From contig CAYVQE010000005.1 in NCBI GenBank assembly GCA_964454005.1, positions 43,318 through 107,317 of the forward strand: a stretch of 64,000 nt of DNA, given 5' to 3'. The DNA is from CAYVQE01 sp964454005 (GTDB taxonomy: Bacteria > Myxococcota > B64-G9). This document shows, piece after piece, positions 1 to 9,046 of this stretch (positions are counted from its first letter, which is position 1; each line of letters begins with the position of its first letter). The notes beneath the pieces were generated by a model. It was not told the DNA's origin and searched no databases. It saw only the letters and a program-made list of their open reading frames with translations. Both the position numbers and the translations under genes were made by a program.

Positions 1-485
1 TCAACGGCGACCACGGCGCCATTCAGGGCGCCGAGTTCAGCCTGGGCCTGCGCTGGTGGCGGCTGGAGGCCCGGGCCCAGGCGACCTGGACCGAGGGCCA
101 GGTGACCACCGAGCGCGGCACCTTCCCGGCGCGGCGCATCCCGCCGCTGTTCGGCCGGGTAGGGCTGCGCACCCGCCAGCCCGACCAGCCCTGGTTCGTC
201 GAGCTGTTCGTGCGCTGGGCGCTGCGCCAGGATCGGCTGCACCCGGCGGACGCGGCCGATGTGCGCATCTGCGAGACCGCTCCCTACAGCGGGCTGCTGC
301 GCGATCCCTGCGACGGCACCGCCGGCTGGTGGACCCTGAACCTGCGCGCCGGGCTGCGGCTCGACGAGCGCTTCCGGCTCGATCTGCAGCTGGCCAACAT
401 GACCGACACCCGCTACCGGTTGCACGGCTCCGGCTTCGACGCCCCCGGCTTCGACCTACGCTTCTCGCTCACTGCGAAGCTGTGA
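1..485 (+). CDS. TonB-dependent receptor, C-terminal part (truncated by window edge)
   Basis: The reading frame is open from the first bases and ends at TGA 483-485, so only about 160 C-terminal residues are present. They alternate short amphipathic strands and turns. A segment near the end (LRAGLRLDERFRLDLQLANM followed by TDTRYR) is the typical last-strands pattern of TonB-dependent outer-membrane receptors, where a 'N-l-D-t-Y-r' motif precedes the final strands. Such receptors import siderophores, cobalamin or sugars using TonB energy. The last residues are TAKL rather than the usual terminal aromatic. The substrate cannot be told. The gene is convergent with the minus-strand operon that ends at 613. 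Confidence 0.7.
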   Translation, partial: NGDHGAIQGAEFSLGLRWWRLEARAQATWTEGQVTTERGTFPARRIPPLFGRVGLRTRQPDQPWFVELFVRWALRQDRLHPADAADVRICETAPYSGLLRDPCDGTAGWWTLNLRAGLRLDERFRLDLQLANMTDTRYRLHGSGFDAPGFDLRFSLTAKL

Positions 486-527
486 GCGAATCCTCTCGGA
501 AACCGGCTTTCTCGTCCCAGCCGCACG

Positions 528-546
528 GGCGGGCATGAAGCCCGCC
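528..546. terminator. possible bidirectional hairpin between convergent genes
   Basis: A perfect 7-bp inverted repeat (GGCGGGC / GCCCGCC, loop ATGAA) lies between the receptor stop and the end of the minus-strand operon. There is no T-tract on either side, so it may be a weak or Rho-assisted end, or a transcript-stabilising hairpin. Confidence 0.35.
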
Positions 547-612
547 TGCGTCCCGAAGGGTCTTGAGCGGGAACCGTTTGCCGACATGGCCTTCGGTCGC
601 AGAGGCTTCACC

Positions 613-897
613 TCACAAGAAATCGGCCTCGCGGGTCTCCAGGGTCTTGCGGCTGAAGTTCTGCTCGGGCAGGCGGAAGGAGCGGAACTTGGCGCGGATG
701 CGTTTGAGGAAGAACATCAGCTGCGGCGCCTTGACCCGACCCTCGACGTCCAGATCGTCGAAGCGGTAGACGCGCACCGAGCCGGCGCGCTGTCGCGGTC
801 CGGCGGCGGTGGCGGCGCCGGCGGCCAGCAGTCCGGCCAGCAGTCCGGCCAGCAGCCCGGCCATCCAGGGGCGCCGGCGGGGACGCGTTCGGTTCAC
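613..897 (-). CDS. GltF/NfsF-like small secreted protein (second Glt-like operon)
   Basis: 94 residues from a GTG start whose GTGA overlaps the stop of the upstream lipoprotein gene. An Arg-rich N-terminus and a long Leu/Ala/Gly segment form a signal peptide, leaving a small periplasmic protein. The mature part (VYRFDDLDVEGRVKAPQLMF followed by FLKRIRAKFRSF) lines up with the small protein at 26347-26622 (IIDFSDVQITGELTKPEGSY followed by LMNKKKADFDLLI). Both genes sit directly after a TPR lipoprotein gene. In Myxococcus the Glt machine has a small periplasmic protein, GltF, at this place. It is the last gene of the operon. Homology rests on a short stretch and on synteny; the function is inferred. 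Confidence 0.6.
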   Translation of the reverse strand: MNRTRPRRRPWMAGLLAGLLAGLLAAGAATAAGPRQRAGSVRVYRFDDLDVEGRVKAPQLMFFLKRIRAKFRSFRLPEQNFSRKTLETREADFL

Positions 898-2057
898 GGC
901 TCACCTCCCGCCTTTTCGGGACAGGCCTCGGGATGGGACAGGCGCAGGTCTTCCAGGCGGCCGCGGGCACGCTCGGCCAGCTTCTCGCTGGCGCGGCCCG
1001 AGCCGAGGAAGCGCTGGAATGCCTCGCAGGCCCAGCCCGGCTTGTCGCGGTGGTTCATGTACAGCAGGCCCAGGTTGAACAGGGTCTCGGGGTGGCTGGC
1101 GTCCAGGCCCAGGATCTGCTGGTAGGCCTTCTCGGCCCGCTTGTGGTGGCCCAGGCCGCGCTCGGCCACCGCCGCGCCGACCAGTGCCGGCAGGGTGCCT
1201 GGCACCCGTTGGGCCACCTGGCGGTAGAGCCGCGCCGCCCGGCGGTAGTCGCCGTTGTCCATGTAGACGCCGGCCGCGTTCAGCCCCGCCTCGAGCAGCG
1301 GCGGTTCGGCGCGCCAGGCCTGCTCGAACATCTCCAGCGCCCGCTGCACCTCGCCCGATTTCAATCGCGCCAGGCCCAGGTTGTTGAGCACCCGCGGGTC
1401 GTCCGGCTCGAGTTCCAGCGCCCGGCGGAACAGATCGGCGGCCATGGCGTGCTTGCCCTGCTCGGAGAAGGTGGTGGCCAAGTTGTTGTAGGCCAGCACC
1501 TGCTCGGGATCGCGGTCCAGCACGTAGCGCGCCTGCTCGATGGCCTTTTCGTAGGCGCCTCGCATCCGGTAGAGCACGGCCAGGTTGTTGCGCGCGGCCA
1601 GATCCTCGGTGTGCAGCTCGACGAAGCCCTCGAGCAGGTCGACCGCGTCGACCAGCCGATCGTGGCGGCGGTAGAGGGCGGCCAGGTTGAACAGGGTGCG
1701 CCGATGCTGGGGCCGCACCTCCAGCGCCGCGCGGTAGGCCGCCTCGGCGCGCTGTGGATCGTTGCCGCGGGTGAACAGCACGCCCAGGTTGTAGTGGGCG
1801 GTGAAGAAGTCCGGCTTCAGCTCCACCGCCCGCTCCAGCGCGGCCACCGCTTGGTGGTAATCGGCCTTGCGCCCCGAGAGCAAGGCCACCCCGCGGTTGA
1901 AGGTCTGCACCGCCTCGCGCTCGCGGGCGACGGTCGCGCGGTCGGGCGACTTGACCACCTCGCGCTTGGCCGGACAACCGGCGGCGGCTAGGCCCAGCAG
2001 GGCCGCCAGCCACATCGCGGGCGGCCAGCAGCCGCGGCTTCGGCCGCAGGGGTTCAT
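894..2057 (-). CDS. TPR lipoprotein, GltE/NfsE-like (second Glt-like operon)
   Basis: 387 residues. ATG 2057-2055 overlaps the stop of the upstream TPR gene as ATGA. The signal peptide ends in a lipobox (LAAAGC), so the mature protein should be lipid-anchored, probably in the outer membrane facing the periplasm. The rest is about nine TPR units, for example AHYNLGVLFTRGNDPQRAEA, with regular A/L/G/A/Y spacing. The N-terminal mature sequence CPAKREVVK resembles CPEKKVVK of the lipoprotein at 24576-26139, and both occupy the slot between the giant TPR gene and the small secreted gene. The M. xanthus equivalent is GltE (AglT). It probably scaffolds outer-membrane barrels to the periplasmic TPR proteins. 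The family call is firm; the pathway is inferred. Confidence 0.65.
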   Translation of the reverse strand: MNPCGRSRGCWPPAMWLAALLGLAAAGCPAKREVVKSPDRATVAREREAVQTFNRGVALLSGRKADYHQAVAALERAVELKPDFFTAHYNLGVLFTRGNDPQRAEAAYRAALEVRPQHRRTLFNLAALYRRHDRLVDAVDLLEGFVELHTEDLAARNNLAVLYRMRGAYEKAIEQARYVLDRDPEQVLAYNNLATTFSEQGKHAMAADLFRRALELEPDDPRVLNNLGLARLKSGEVQRALEMFEQAWRAEPPLLEAGLNAAGVYMDNGDYRRAARLYRQVAQRVPGTLPALVGAAVAERGLGHHKRAEKAYQQILGLDASHPETLFNLGLLYMNHRDKPGWACEAFQRFLGSGRASEKLAERARGRLEDLRLSHPEACPEKAGGEP

Positions 2058-5000
2058 TCGGCCTCCTCGGCGGCGCCGGCCGGCGGCAACGGCGGCGGCT
2101 CGCGCCGCTCGAGCGCCAGGCCGAAATCGGTAAACGAATCGGCCCAGCGGGGGTTCGGGCGCACCTCGGGCTCGGGCGGGAAACGGGCCGGATCCAGCTG
2201 GCGCAACCGCTCGACGGTGCGGCGGGTCCAGACGCTGTAGTAGGCGTGCTTCAGCGCCACCCGGTGGCTGACGGTGAAGGCATTGAGGGCCTTGTCCTCG
2301 ATGGGGAAGGCCAGCGATTGCAGTTCCTGGCGGTAGACCTCGAGTTCGCGCGGGCTGAGCCCTTCGGGCATGGGCGCGTTGTAGATGGCCTTGGCGAACG
2401 CGGCGTACATGTCGCCGATGCGGAACAGCGCCGCCGAGGCCCACTCGGGGTGGCCCGCCTGGATCACGCGGGTGAACAGCGCCTCGGCCCGCTTGAGCCG
2501 GGCCGCCTTCTGGCTCAGCAGGCGGGTCAGACGTTTCATCGGCGGCCGCAGCGCGATGCGCTGGTAGGCGTCGAACTCCAGCTCGCCGAGCTGAAAGCGG
2601 CAGTGGGCGGCGGCCGCCAACTCGCCGCCTTCGGGCGCCCGCCGTGGCCGGAAGGCGGCACAGCGCTCGAACTGGCGCTCGGCCTGGCGGCGTTTGCTCT
2701 GGGCCACCAGCGCCAGGCCCAGCTGCAGGGTGGCCTCGCGCACCCGGCCCTGGCGGCGGGCGTGGCGGCGCAGGTAGTCGCGCAACACCCGCTCGGCCGC
2801 GCCGTGGTCGCCGGCGCGCACCAGCGCCTCGGCCTGGCGGAACCGGGCGGAGGGTGCCTTGGGGTGGTCGCCGAAACGGCGGCCGAACGCGGCCAGCGCG
2901 GCCGCTTCGCGCTCGGGCGCCTTGCGGGCGCGGTGCAGCAGCGAGGCCTGCAGCAGGCATTCGGCCGCCCGCCGGTCGTCGCTGAAGCGCTCGGCGAAGC
3001 GCTCGTAGGCCTCGGCCGCAGCGGCATAGTCGTACTGCTTCTCGTAAACGCCGGCGATGACGTACAGGGCATCGGCCGCGCGGGCCGGGTAGCGTTTGAT
3101 CACCCGCTGGTAGCGCTCGATGGCGGCGCGCTTCTCGCCGGCCCGCTCCAGGTTGACCGCGGCGTTGAACAGCGCCTTGGGCGCCAGCTCGCTGTCCGGA
3201 TAGTCGGCGACCAGTCGCTCGTACTCGCGGGCGGCCTTGACCAAGCGCTCCCGCTCGACCAGGGCGGCGGCCTGCTGGAAGATGGCCCCGGCTGCGAACC
3301 CCGGCAGCTGCTCGCCCAGCTCGCTGGAGGCGAACCAACCCTCGTCGATGAAGCGGCGCGCCCAGCGCTCGAGCTCCCCCCACTGCCGGTTGCGGCTGAA
3401 GCAATCCAGCGCCAGGTCGGCGGCCGGCGCGGCGAACTCGTCCGCGGGCCGCCGGCGCACCAGCGCCAGCAGGGTCTCGGCGGCCCGGTCGAAATGCCCG
3501 CGGTCGTAGTAGGTGCGGCCCAGCTCGAAGCGCAGCTGCGCCAGCTTGGGATCGTCGGCGGCGATGGCGGCATAAGCCTCGACCGCCGCCACGAAGCCGC
3601 GCTCGGCTCGATCGAGCGGCTGGGCCTCGGCCGGCGGCTCGTCGGGCCGCTCGTCCTGGCGCCGCAGCCGGTCCCAGCTCAGCACCGCGGCATAGGCCGC
3701 ATCGCGGCGCTCCTTCGGCTCCGCCAAGGTCTCCGCCGCCTGGCGGTAGTGGCCGGCCGCGCCGGCGTAGTCGCCCAGCTCGAACAGCACCTCGCCCAGG
3801 TAGTAGCGGATGCGCGGCGCCTCGTCGGTGTCGGCGAAGCGATCCAGGTAGGCCCCGTAGGCTGCCCGGGCCTTGCGGTAGGCCTTTTCGTCCCGGCGCT
3901 GCTGGGCTTGCTTGTGGCGCGTCAGGGCGGCGAAGCGCAGCGCCTGCTCGGCGAGCTCCAGGGCCCGATCGCGCACCGGTGGGTTCTCGGTGTGATGCTG
4001 GGCGAAGGAGGAGCCCGGCCCGTAGCGCTCGGCCAGCCGTCGGCGCTCGGCCAGGGAGCGCTCCATCTCGCCCTGGCGCTCGTAGGCCAGCGCGATGCGC
4101 AGCTGGTGCTCGGGGCTGTCCTCGGCCAGCGGAAACCGCTCGACCAGCAGCCGGTAGGAGTCGATGGCCTGGTCGTAGCGCGCCTGGCGGAAGAAGACCT
4201 GGCCCAGCCGTTCCAGCACCCGGATCGAGTACTCTTCACCGCCGACCTGGGCCATGAAGCGGTAGGCCTCGGCGGCGCCGCCGTATTCCGAAAAGGTGAA
4301 GGCCAAATCCTCCAGCGCCTCGCGTTCCAGATCGGCAGATGGGGTGGGCAGCCGCTCATCCGGCTGCTGGCGCTTGCGCTGGCGGGCCCGGGCCAGCACC
4401 CGCTTGAAGTACTCGGCCGCCTGCGCGGCGCGGTCGCGCTTGAAGTGGCACCAGGCGGTCTTGTACAGCGCCAGGTCGTACAGCGGTGAGTCGACGTGCT
4501 CGAGTACCTTGGCGTACGCCTTGAGCGCGGCGGCGAAGCGACCCTTGGCGAAGTAGTGCTCGCCGATGGCCAGGTGGGCGTCGGGCACGAAGGACGACTG
4601 CGGGAAGCGCTTCAGCAGCGAGCGGAAGATACCCAGCGCGGCCGCCTCGTCGCCCTGCTCATTGAGGGCGAAGCCGTACAGGTAGAGCACCGTGTCGCTG
4701 CGCTCGAAGTCGGGATGCTGGCGCAGGATCTCCTCGTAGACATCGAGCGAGGCGCCCAGGTCGATGCGCGGCTCGGGCGGCCGCGTCGCGCTCTGGCCCG
4801 CGCGAAAGGCGTCCAGCTCGGCCTCATAGCGGCGCATGCGTTCGAGCAGTTGGGCCTCGGCCCGCTCCCACTGCAGCTCGGCCAGGCGGAACAGGGCGTC
4901 GGCCCGTTGCAGCGCGTCCGGGTGGCGTTCGAGAAAGGCCTCGATCAGCGCGATGGCCCGATCGCGCTGGCGAGCGAGCTCGGCCTCGCGCCGCTGCATC

Positions 5001-5146
5001 TGCTGCTCCAGCCAGCCGGGCTGTCCGGGCTGCAGCGGGCAGCGCCCCGGCGGCTGCGGCCCGGCGGGATCGGCCTGACCGACGGCGGCCAGCGACAAGG
5101 CGAGCGCGGTGACGATGGCGCGCAGCGCTGTGCTACTCGTACTCAT
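2054..5146 (-). CDS. giant TPR periplasmic protein, GltD/NfsD-like (second Glt-like operon)
   Basis: 1030 residues with an N-terminal signal peptide ending near AVGQADPAG, then many TPR-like helical repeats of the form 'YLYGFALNEQGDEAAALGIF'. The C-terminus matches that of the 1198-residue protein at 20934-24530. The stretch KAIYNAPMPEGLSPRELEVY, then RQELQSLAFPIEDKAL, lines up with DAMLEAPVPAGLTPEQADIY, then IQELQKQALPLEETAL. Both finish in a Pro-rich tail. This pairs it with GltD (AgmU) of the Myxococcus gliding complex and NfsD of the spore-coat complex, large periplasmic TPR proteins. Its start overlaps the end of the upstream gene by 14 bases, indicating translational coupling. Size and C-terminal motif make the family call strong; its cellular job is not shown by the sequence. 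Confidence 0.72.
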   Translation of the reverse strand: MSTSSTALRAIVTALALSLAAVGQADPAGPQPPGRCPLQPGQPGWLEQQMQRREAELARQRDRAIALIEAFLERHPDALQRADALFRLAELQWERAEAQLLERMRRYEAELDAFRAGQSATRPPEPRIDLGASLDVYEEILRQHPDFERSDTVLYLYGFALNEQGDEAAALGIFRSLLKRFPQSSFVPDAHLAIGEHYFAKGRFAAALKAYAKVLEHVDSPLYDLALYKTAWCHFKRDRAAQAAEYFKRVLARARQRKRQQPDERLPTPSADLEREALEDLAFTFSEYGGAAEAYRFMAQVGGEEYSIRVLERLGQVFFRQARYDQAIDSYRLLVERFPLAEDSPEHQLRIALAYERQGEMERSLAERRRLAERYGPGSSFAQHHTENPPVRDRALELAEQALRFAALTRHKQAQQRRDEKAYRKARAAYGAYLDRFADTDEAPRIRYYLGEVLFELGDYAGAAGHYRQAAETLAEPKERRDAAYAAVLSWDRLRRQDERPDEPPAEAQPLDRAERGFVAAVEAYAAIAADDPKLAQLRFELGRTYYDRGHFDRAAETLLALVRRRPADEFAAPAADLALDCFSRNRQWGELERWARRFIDEGWFASSELGEQLPGFAAGAIFQQAAALVERERLVKAAREYERLVADYPDSELAPKALFNAAVNLERAGEKRAAIERYQRVIKRYPARAADALYVIAGVYEKQYDYAAAAEAYERFAERFSDDRRAAECLLQASLLHRARKAPEREAAALAAFGRRFGDHPKAPSARFRQAEALVRAGDHGAAERVLRDYLRRHARRQGRVREATLQLGLALVAQSKRRQAERQFERCAAFRPRRAPEGGELAAAAHCRFQLGELEFDAYQRIALRPPMKRLTRLLSQKAARLKRAEALFTRVIQAGHPEWASAALFRIGDMYAAFAKAIYNAPMPEGLSPRELEVYRQELQSLAFPIEDKALNAFTVSHRVALKHAYYSVWTRRTVERLRQLDPARFPPEPEVRPNPRWADSFTDFGLALERREPPPLPPAGAAEEAE

Positions 5147-7010
5147 CCGGCCACAGCTCTCCGTCGTAGGGCCAGTACTCGCTCTGGTCGTCGAGCAGGC
5201 CCGCCTCGGCCAGCTCGCGCAACAGGCTCAGCGGGTAGCGGCCGAGCGCCAGGTTCTGCACCTCGGTCTCGAGCGCCTGCTTGCGCGCGGTGACCGTATC
5301 GATCCGGCCCAGGGCCGAGCGCCGGGCCCAGCCAGCCACCCGCCGCGCGCATCGCCGCCGGCGGTCTTCGGCCGTCTGCACCAGCAAACGCCCGGCCCGG
5401 GTGCGCAGGCCGACCAGCGTCCGGATCGACCGGTCGAGCCAGGCCCGCTCGGCCTTCAGGTAGCCCACCGGAACCGACCCGCCGGCGGCGGCGGTCACCG
5501 GCCCCGCGGGCGGCCGGCCGCCGAGCACCGCCGCCAGGGCGCGGTCGGCCCGGGCGGCGGCCTGCTGCACCTCGGCCTGCAGCCGGTGCAGCGCCTCGAG
5601 CTTGGACTGCTCGTTTTCGGCCCGGCCCAGCCGGGCGCGCAGATCGGCCAGGCGTTGTTCGAGGCCGCGGGCCCGGGAGCGGGTACGCCGCAGCCGGTCG
5701 GCCAGCGCCGCGGCCGGCCGCGGCCGTTGCCGGCGCGGCATGCCCGAACCGACCCGGGCCAGCTCGGCCCGCAGCCAGCGGCTGCGGCCCAGGCTCTCGG
5801 CCAGCCCTGCCCACAGCCGCTGCGTCCGCGCCTCGGCGCGGCTGGGCGGCACCCAGGCGCGGACTTGCCGCGGCAGCCGCTGGGTGCCGGCCGGGTCGGC
5901 CACTGCGGCTGCCAGGGATGTCTGGCGCTGCTCGATGCGCTCGAACAGCGCCTGGGCCTGGTCGAACAGGCAGTCGCCCAGCAGGGCGTAGCCGAGCAGC
6001 AGCCGCGCCATAGGCGCCTCGGCCAGCCCGGGGGCGGTGAGCAGCAGCCGGCGCAGTTGGTGGCGGGACCGGCCCAGCGCATCCAGCCGGTAGAGCGACC
6101 AGGCCTTCTCGTAGCGCGCCCGTTCGACCGCCCGCGCATCGCCCGCCACCTGGTCGTAGGTGGCGATGGCCCGGGCGTGGTCGCCGCGGTCGTGGCGCAG
6201 CCGGGCCAGCGCCAGCCAGGCGTGGGCCACCACCCGCTCGGCGTCGGCCGACAGATAGAAGGTGGTCTGCCGGCGGCCGCCGCCGCGCACCAGCGCGCAG
6301 AAATCTTCCTCGGCCCGTTCGCGCTCGCCGTGGGCCAGGGCGTCGAGCCCGGCCAGGTAGCGGGCCGCGGCGAACAACCGGCTGGAACGGCCGACCTCGT
6401 CGAGCGCCGCTCGGGCCTGCTCGCGGTGGCCCAGCTGCACCAGGGCCTTGCCCCGCAGGTAGGCCAGCTCATCGGCCTCGGCCGGTTCGGGTTCGAAGCC
6501 CAGCTGGCGCAGCGCTTCCAGGGTTTGCGGGATCCGATCGGCGCGCAGCGACAGGTCGACCAGCTTGCGAAAGGCCGGCGCGCGAAAGTGCGACGGGGGC
6601 CGGCGGCGGATCAGCTCCAGCAGCAGGCCGCGGGCGCTGGCCAGGGCGGATTGGCGTTCGAGGGCTCCGGCCAAATGGTAGCGCAGGTTGTCGTGGGCCG
6701 GGCTGCCGGCCAGCGGGCGGAAGGCCGGATCGAGCAGTACCGCACCGAAGCGGGCGGCCGTGGAGCGGGCGCCGCCGTCGAGGTAGACCGCCTCGCCGGC
6801 GCGCAGCACCGCCTGCAGCCGCTCGGCGCCGGCCGGCGGGCCGATGCGGTCGTTCTGGCGCAGCCAGGTCAACAGGGCCGCGCCCGGGTCGGCTCCGGGC
6901 GACGGCAACGGCGCCGGGCCGGCGACCGCCGGTGCCGCCGGGCCGAGCAAGGTGCAGGCGGCCAGCAGCCCGGCCAGGCGCCGCCGTCGGATGGGCCGCA
7001 CGCAGCTCAA
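5133..7010 (-). CDS. TPR and coiled-coil periplasmic protein, GltC/NfsC-like (second Glt-like operon)
   Basis: 625 residues from a TTG whose TTGA overlaps the upstream stop; a GTG three codons later (7001) is an alternative start. An Arg-rich signal peptide precedes TPR-like helices in the first 350 residues, then a charged coiled-coil region around residues 420-480 (RGLEQRLADLRARLGRAENE). The last residues, YWPYDGELWPDEYE, resemble the C-terminal motif NYWKFVKEYWRDELGYYVY of the GltC-like protein at 19302-20897. Together with its place just before the GltD-like gene, this suggests a GltC/NfsC equivalent. It is longer than the first copy, and outside the C-terminus the similarity is weak. It could instead be a different TPR scaffold recruited to the operon. 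Confidence 0.55.
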   Translation of the reverse strand: MSCVRPIRRRRLAGLLAACTLLGPAAPAVAGPAPLPSPGADPGAALLTWLRQNDRIGPPAGAERLQAVLRAGEAVYLDGGARSTAARFGAVLLDPAFRPLAGSPAHDNLRYHLAGALERQSALASARGLLLELIRRRPPSHFRAPAFRKLVDLSLRADRIPQTLEALRQLGFEPEPAEADELAYLRGKALVQLGHREQARAALDEVGRSSRLFAAARYLAGLDALAHGERERAEEDFCALVRGGGRRQTTFYLSADAERVVAHAWLALARLRHDRGDHARAIATYDQVAGDARAVERARYEKAWSLYRLDALGRSRHQLRRLLLTAPGLAEAPMARLLLGYALLGDCLFDQAQALFERIEQRQTSLAAAVADPAGTQRLPRQVRAWVPPSRAEARTQRLWAGLAESLGRSRWLRAELARVGSGMPRRQRPRPAAALADRLRRTRSRARGLEQRLADLRARLGRAENEQSKLEALHRLQAEVQQAAARADRALAAVLGGRPPAGPVTAAAGGSVPVGYLKAERAWLDRSIRTLVGLRTRAGRLLVQTAEDRRRRCARRVAGWARRSALGRIDTVTARKQALETEVQNLALGRYPLSLLRELAEAGLLDDQSEYWPYDGELWPDEYE

Positions 7011-7645
7011 TCCACCGGCTCCGTCTCGCTCTGGGCGTGGAATTCCACCTCCCAGGCGACCTCGGGCCGGTCGCCGCGCAGCGCCTCGGCGTCCGGCGCC
7101 TCGCCGTCCTGCTCGGCCTCGAACTCCACCCGGGTCACGGCCTGGGCGCGCAGGTGGACGGCCAACCCGGCCGCCGCGGTATAGGCCGGCACGGTCGCCG
7201 GCGTACCGTCCGGCCCGCGGGCCCAGAGCCGCACCTCGACCACGTGGCGGCCCGGCGGCAGGTGGCCGTCGAACAGCGCCAGCGCCTGGGCGCTGGGCGC
7301 CTGCTCGAACTCGCGCCGGTGGGCCAGCTCGCCGTCGAGGCGCATCTCCACCGCGGCCAGCCGAAAGGGCGACTCCAACTCACCGCGGTAGCGCACCTCG
7401 AGCCGGGCGTCGTAGAGCTTCTCGGCCAGCAGCGCCAGCCGGGACTCGGCCGCCAACAGCGCGTCGCGGGCCCGGGAGTGCTCGAGTTCGAGCTCGGCCA
7501 GAGCGCGGGCGTCGAGTTCAGGTGCGGCCGGCTCCGATTCGGCCGGCGGCGCGTCGTCGGGCCCGGCGATCGTGCGGCCAGCGGTCAGCGCCAGCAGCGC
7601 CCCGGTGCCCAGCAGCAATCCCATCGACCAGGTTCTCGTGCGCAT
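7007..7645 (-). CDS. secreted protein of unknown function with coiled-coil start
   Basis: 212 residues with ATG at 7645. A hydrophobic signal segment (MGLLLGTGALLALTAG) is followed by an acidic Pro/Ala/Glu stretch and a heptad-rich helix at about residues 45-75 (ARALAELELEHSRARDALLA). A beta-rich domain follows, with the phrase 'LPPGRHVVEVRLWARGPDG', typical of proteins that bind or extend from the cell envelope. It ends acidic. The stop overlaps the next gene's start. No counterpart is seen in the 17708-29348 operon, so it is an extra part of this version of the machine. I do not recognise a named family. Confidence 0.6.
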   Translation of the reverse strand: MRTRTWSMGLLLGTGALLALTAGRTIAGPDDAPPAESEPAAPELDARALAELELEHSRARDALLAAESRLALLAEKLYDARLEVRYRGELESPFRLAAVEMRLDGELAHRREFEQAPSAQALALFDGHLPPGRHVVEVRLWARGPDGTPATVPAYTAAAGLAVHLRAQAVTRVEFEAEQDGEAPDAEALRGDRPEVAWEVEFHAQSETEPVD

Positions 7646-7678
7646 GTCGTTCTCCGTCGTCGCCTGCGGCGGTCGGCC

Positions 7679-9046
7679 CTAGAAGCCGGCCGTCAGGCCG
7701 AGCCAGCCGCCGTAGTGCCAGCCGCCGGCGAAGGCCAGCCGGCCGCCGGCCGCGCCCGGTGCGGCATAGCGGGTGAAGCCGTTGTCGCCGGCCAGGCCCT
7801 CGAAGTTGAAGTCCTCGCGCAACAGCCGCGCCACCAAGCGCAGCTCCAGATGGCGCAGGAATCCCAGCAGCCGGCCGCGCTCGGGCAGCAGGCGCAGCCG
7901 CAACCCGATCCGGGCCCACCAGCTCAGGCAGGCAGCCAGGCTGCGATCGGCTGTCCAGTAGGCGCCGGCAGGACCGCCGGGGTAGTCGTCGCGGTAGAAG
8001 TTGGCCCGGATGCGGTGGGCCGCGCCGCCGTGAAGCTCGAGCGTCAGCCGGCGGCCCAGCCGCTGCAGCCAACCCAGCTGGGCCTGGCTATGCTCGACCC
8101 GCCAAGAACCGGTGCCCCAGCCGGCCCCCAGCTCGGCGGCCGCGCTCCAGGTCGGGATGGCGAAGCGCGCCCGCAGCAGCGCGCCCCAGCGCATCCGCGC
8201 CGGCGGGTGCTGTTCCGGCCGCGCGCGCGGGACGGTGGCCGGGGCCGGGCCGTCCACCGCCGGCCAGTGGCTCCACAGGGTGACCCAGCGGTAGGGGCTC
8301 TGCATGAAGCCCTCCTCGAGCAGGCCGGCCAACTCCAGGCGCAGGTTGATGCCCGGCAAGAAGCCCTGCTCGACGGCGGCCACGATGCGATCGCTGGTCC
8401 GTTCGGCGGCGACCGCTTCCAGGGCCGGGCCCTGGCCGGCCGCCAGCCGCAGCCGCTGCATGGTTCGGCGGTAGGCCAGCTCGACCACGGTGTCGCTGCC
8501 CAGCACCAGGGTGCGGGCGCTGATGGCCGGTGCGTGGACGTCGCCGTCGAAAGCGGTGCGGTAGCGGTAGCCGGCCCGCAGTACGCTGGTGCCGTCGTCG
8601 TAGACCAGCGCGGCCACCGGCCCGTGGGCCAGCCGGTCGAGTTGCAGCCGCCCGCGGAAGCCGTCGAAGCGGAAGATCCGCCGCCGCTCGAGGCTCTGGG
8701 TATAGCCGGCCTCCAGGCCGAAGCCGGCCGCCAGCTCGACCGCCGCCCGGGCCTCGGTGTCGAACCACAGGCCGTCGGCCTGGGCGCCGGGCTCGGCTGC
8801 GGTGCGCACCCGCAGCCGGGCGGTGTCGGTCGGCAGCGGGCGCAGGTCGGGCTCCGGCGGCGCGCTCGGCGCGTGCACCGGGCGGCCCGGCTCGAAGCGC
8901 ATCAGCGGATCGGCCAGCACCTCGCGCGCCACCAACCGCTCGGCGCTGCAGCCGGCGGTGGCCAGCGCGACCAGGCCGGCCAGACCGACCACTCCGATCA
9001 ACCCGCCGGCCGGGCGCCGGCCGCGGCGGCGGCCGGGCGGCTTCAG
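7679..9046 (-). CDS. outer-membrane barrel lipoprotein, DUF4266-like N-terminus fused to DUF3570-like barrel
   Basis: About 455 residues. No ATG lies near the proper start. A CTG at 9046-9044 overlaps the upstream TGA exactly as other genes of this operon overlap (NTGA), and it gives an Arg-rich n-region, a hydrophobic core and a lipobox ATAGC. A TTG at 9001 is the alternative but loses the basic n-region. After the Cys comes LVAREVLADPLMRFEP, which resembles the small DUF4266 lipoproteins. The rest is alternating beta strands with aromatic girdles ending GGWHYGGWLGLTAGF, with the C-terminal Phe of outer-membrane barrels. DUF4266 and DUF3570 are normally adjacent genes; here they seem fused. 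Their function is unknown. The start is uncertain. Confidence 0.55.
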   Translation of the reverse strand: MKPPGRRRGRRPAGGLIGVVGLAGLVALATAGCSAERLVAREVLADPLMRFEPGRPVHAPSAPPEPDLRPLPTDTARLRVRTAAEPGAQADGLWFDTEARAAVELAAGFGLEAGYTQSLERRRIFRFDGFRGRLQLDRLAHGPVAALVYDDGTSVLRAGYRYRTAFDGDVHAPAISARTLVLGSDTVVELAYRRTMQRLRLAAGQGPALEAVAAERTSDRIVAAVEQGFLPGINLRLELAGLLEEGFMQSPYRWVTLWSHWPAVDGPAPATVPRARPEQHPPARMRWGALLRARFAIPTWSAAAELGAGWGTGSWRVEHSQAQLGWLQRLGRRLTLELHGGAAHRIRANFYRDDYPGGPAGAYWTADRSLAACLSWWARIGLRLRLLPERGRLLGFLRHLELRLVARLLREDFNFEGLAGDNGFTRYAAPGAAGGRLAFAGGWHYGGWLGLTAGF

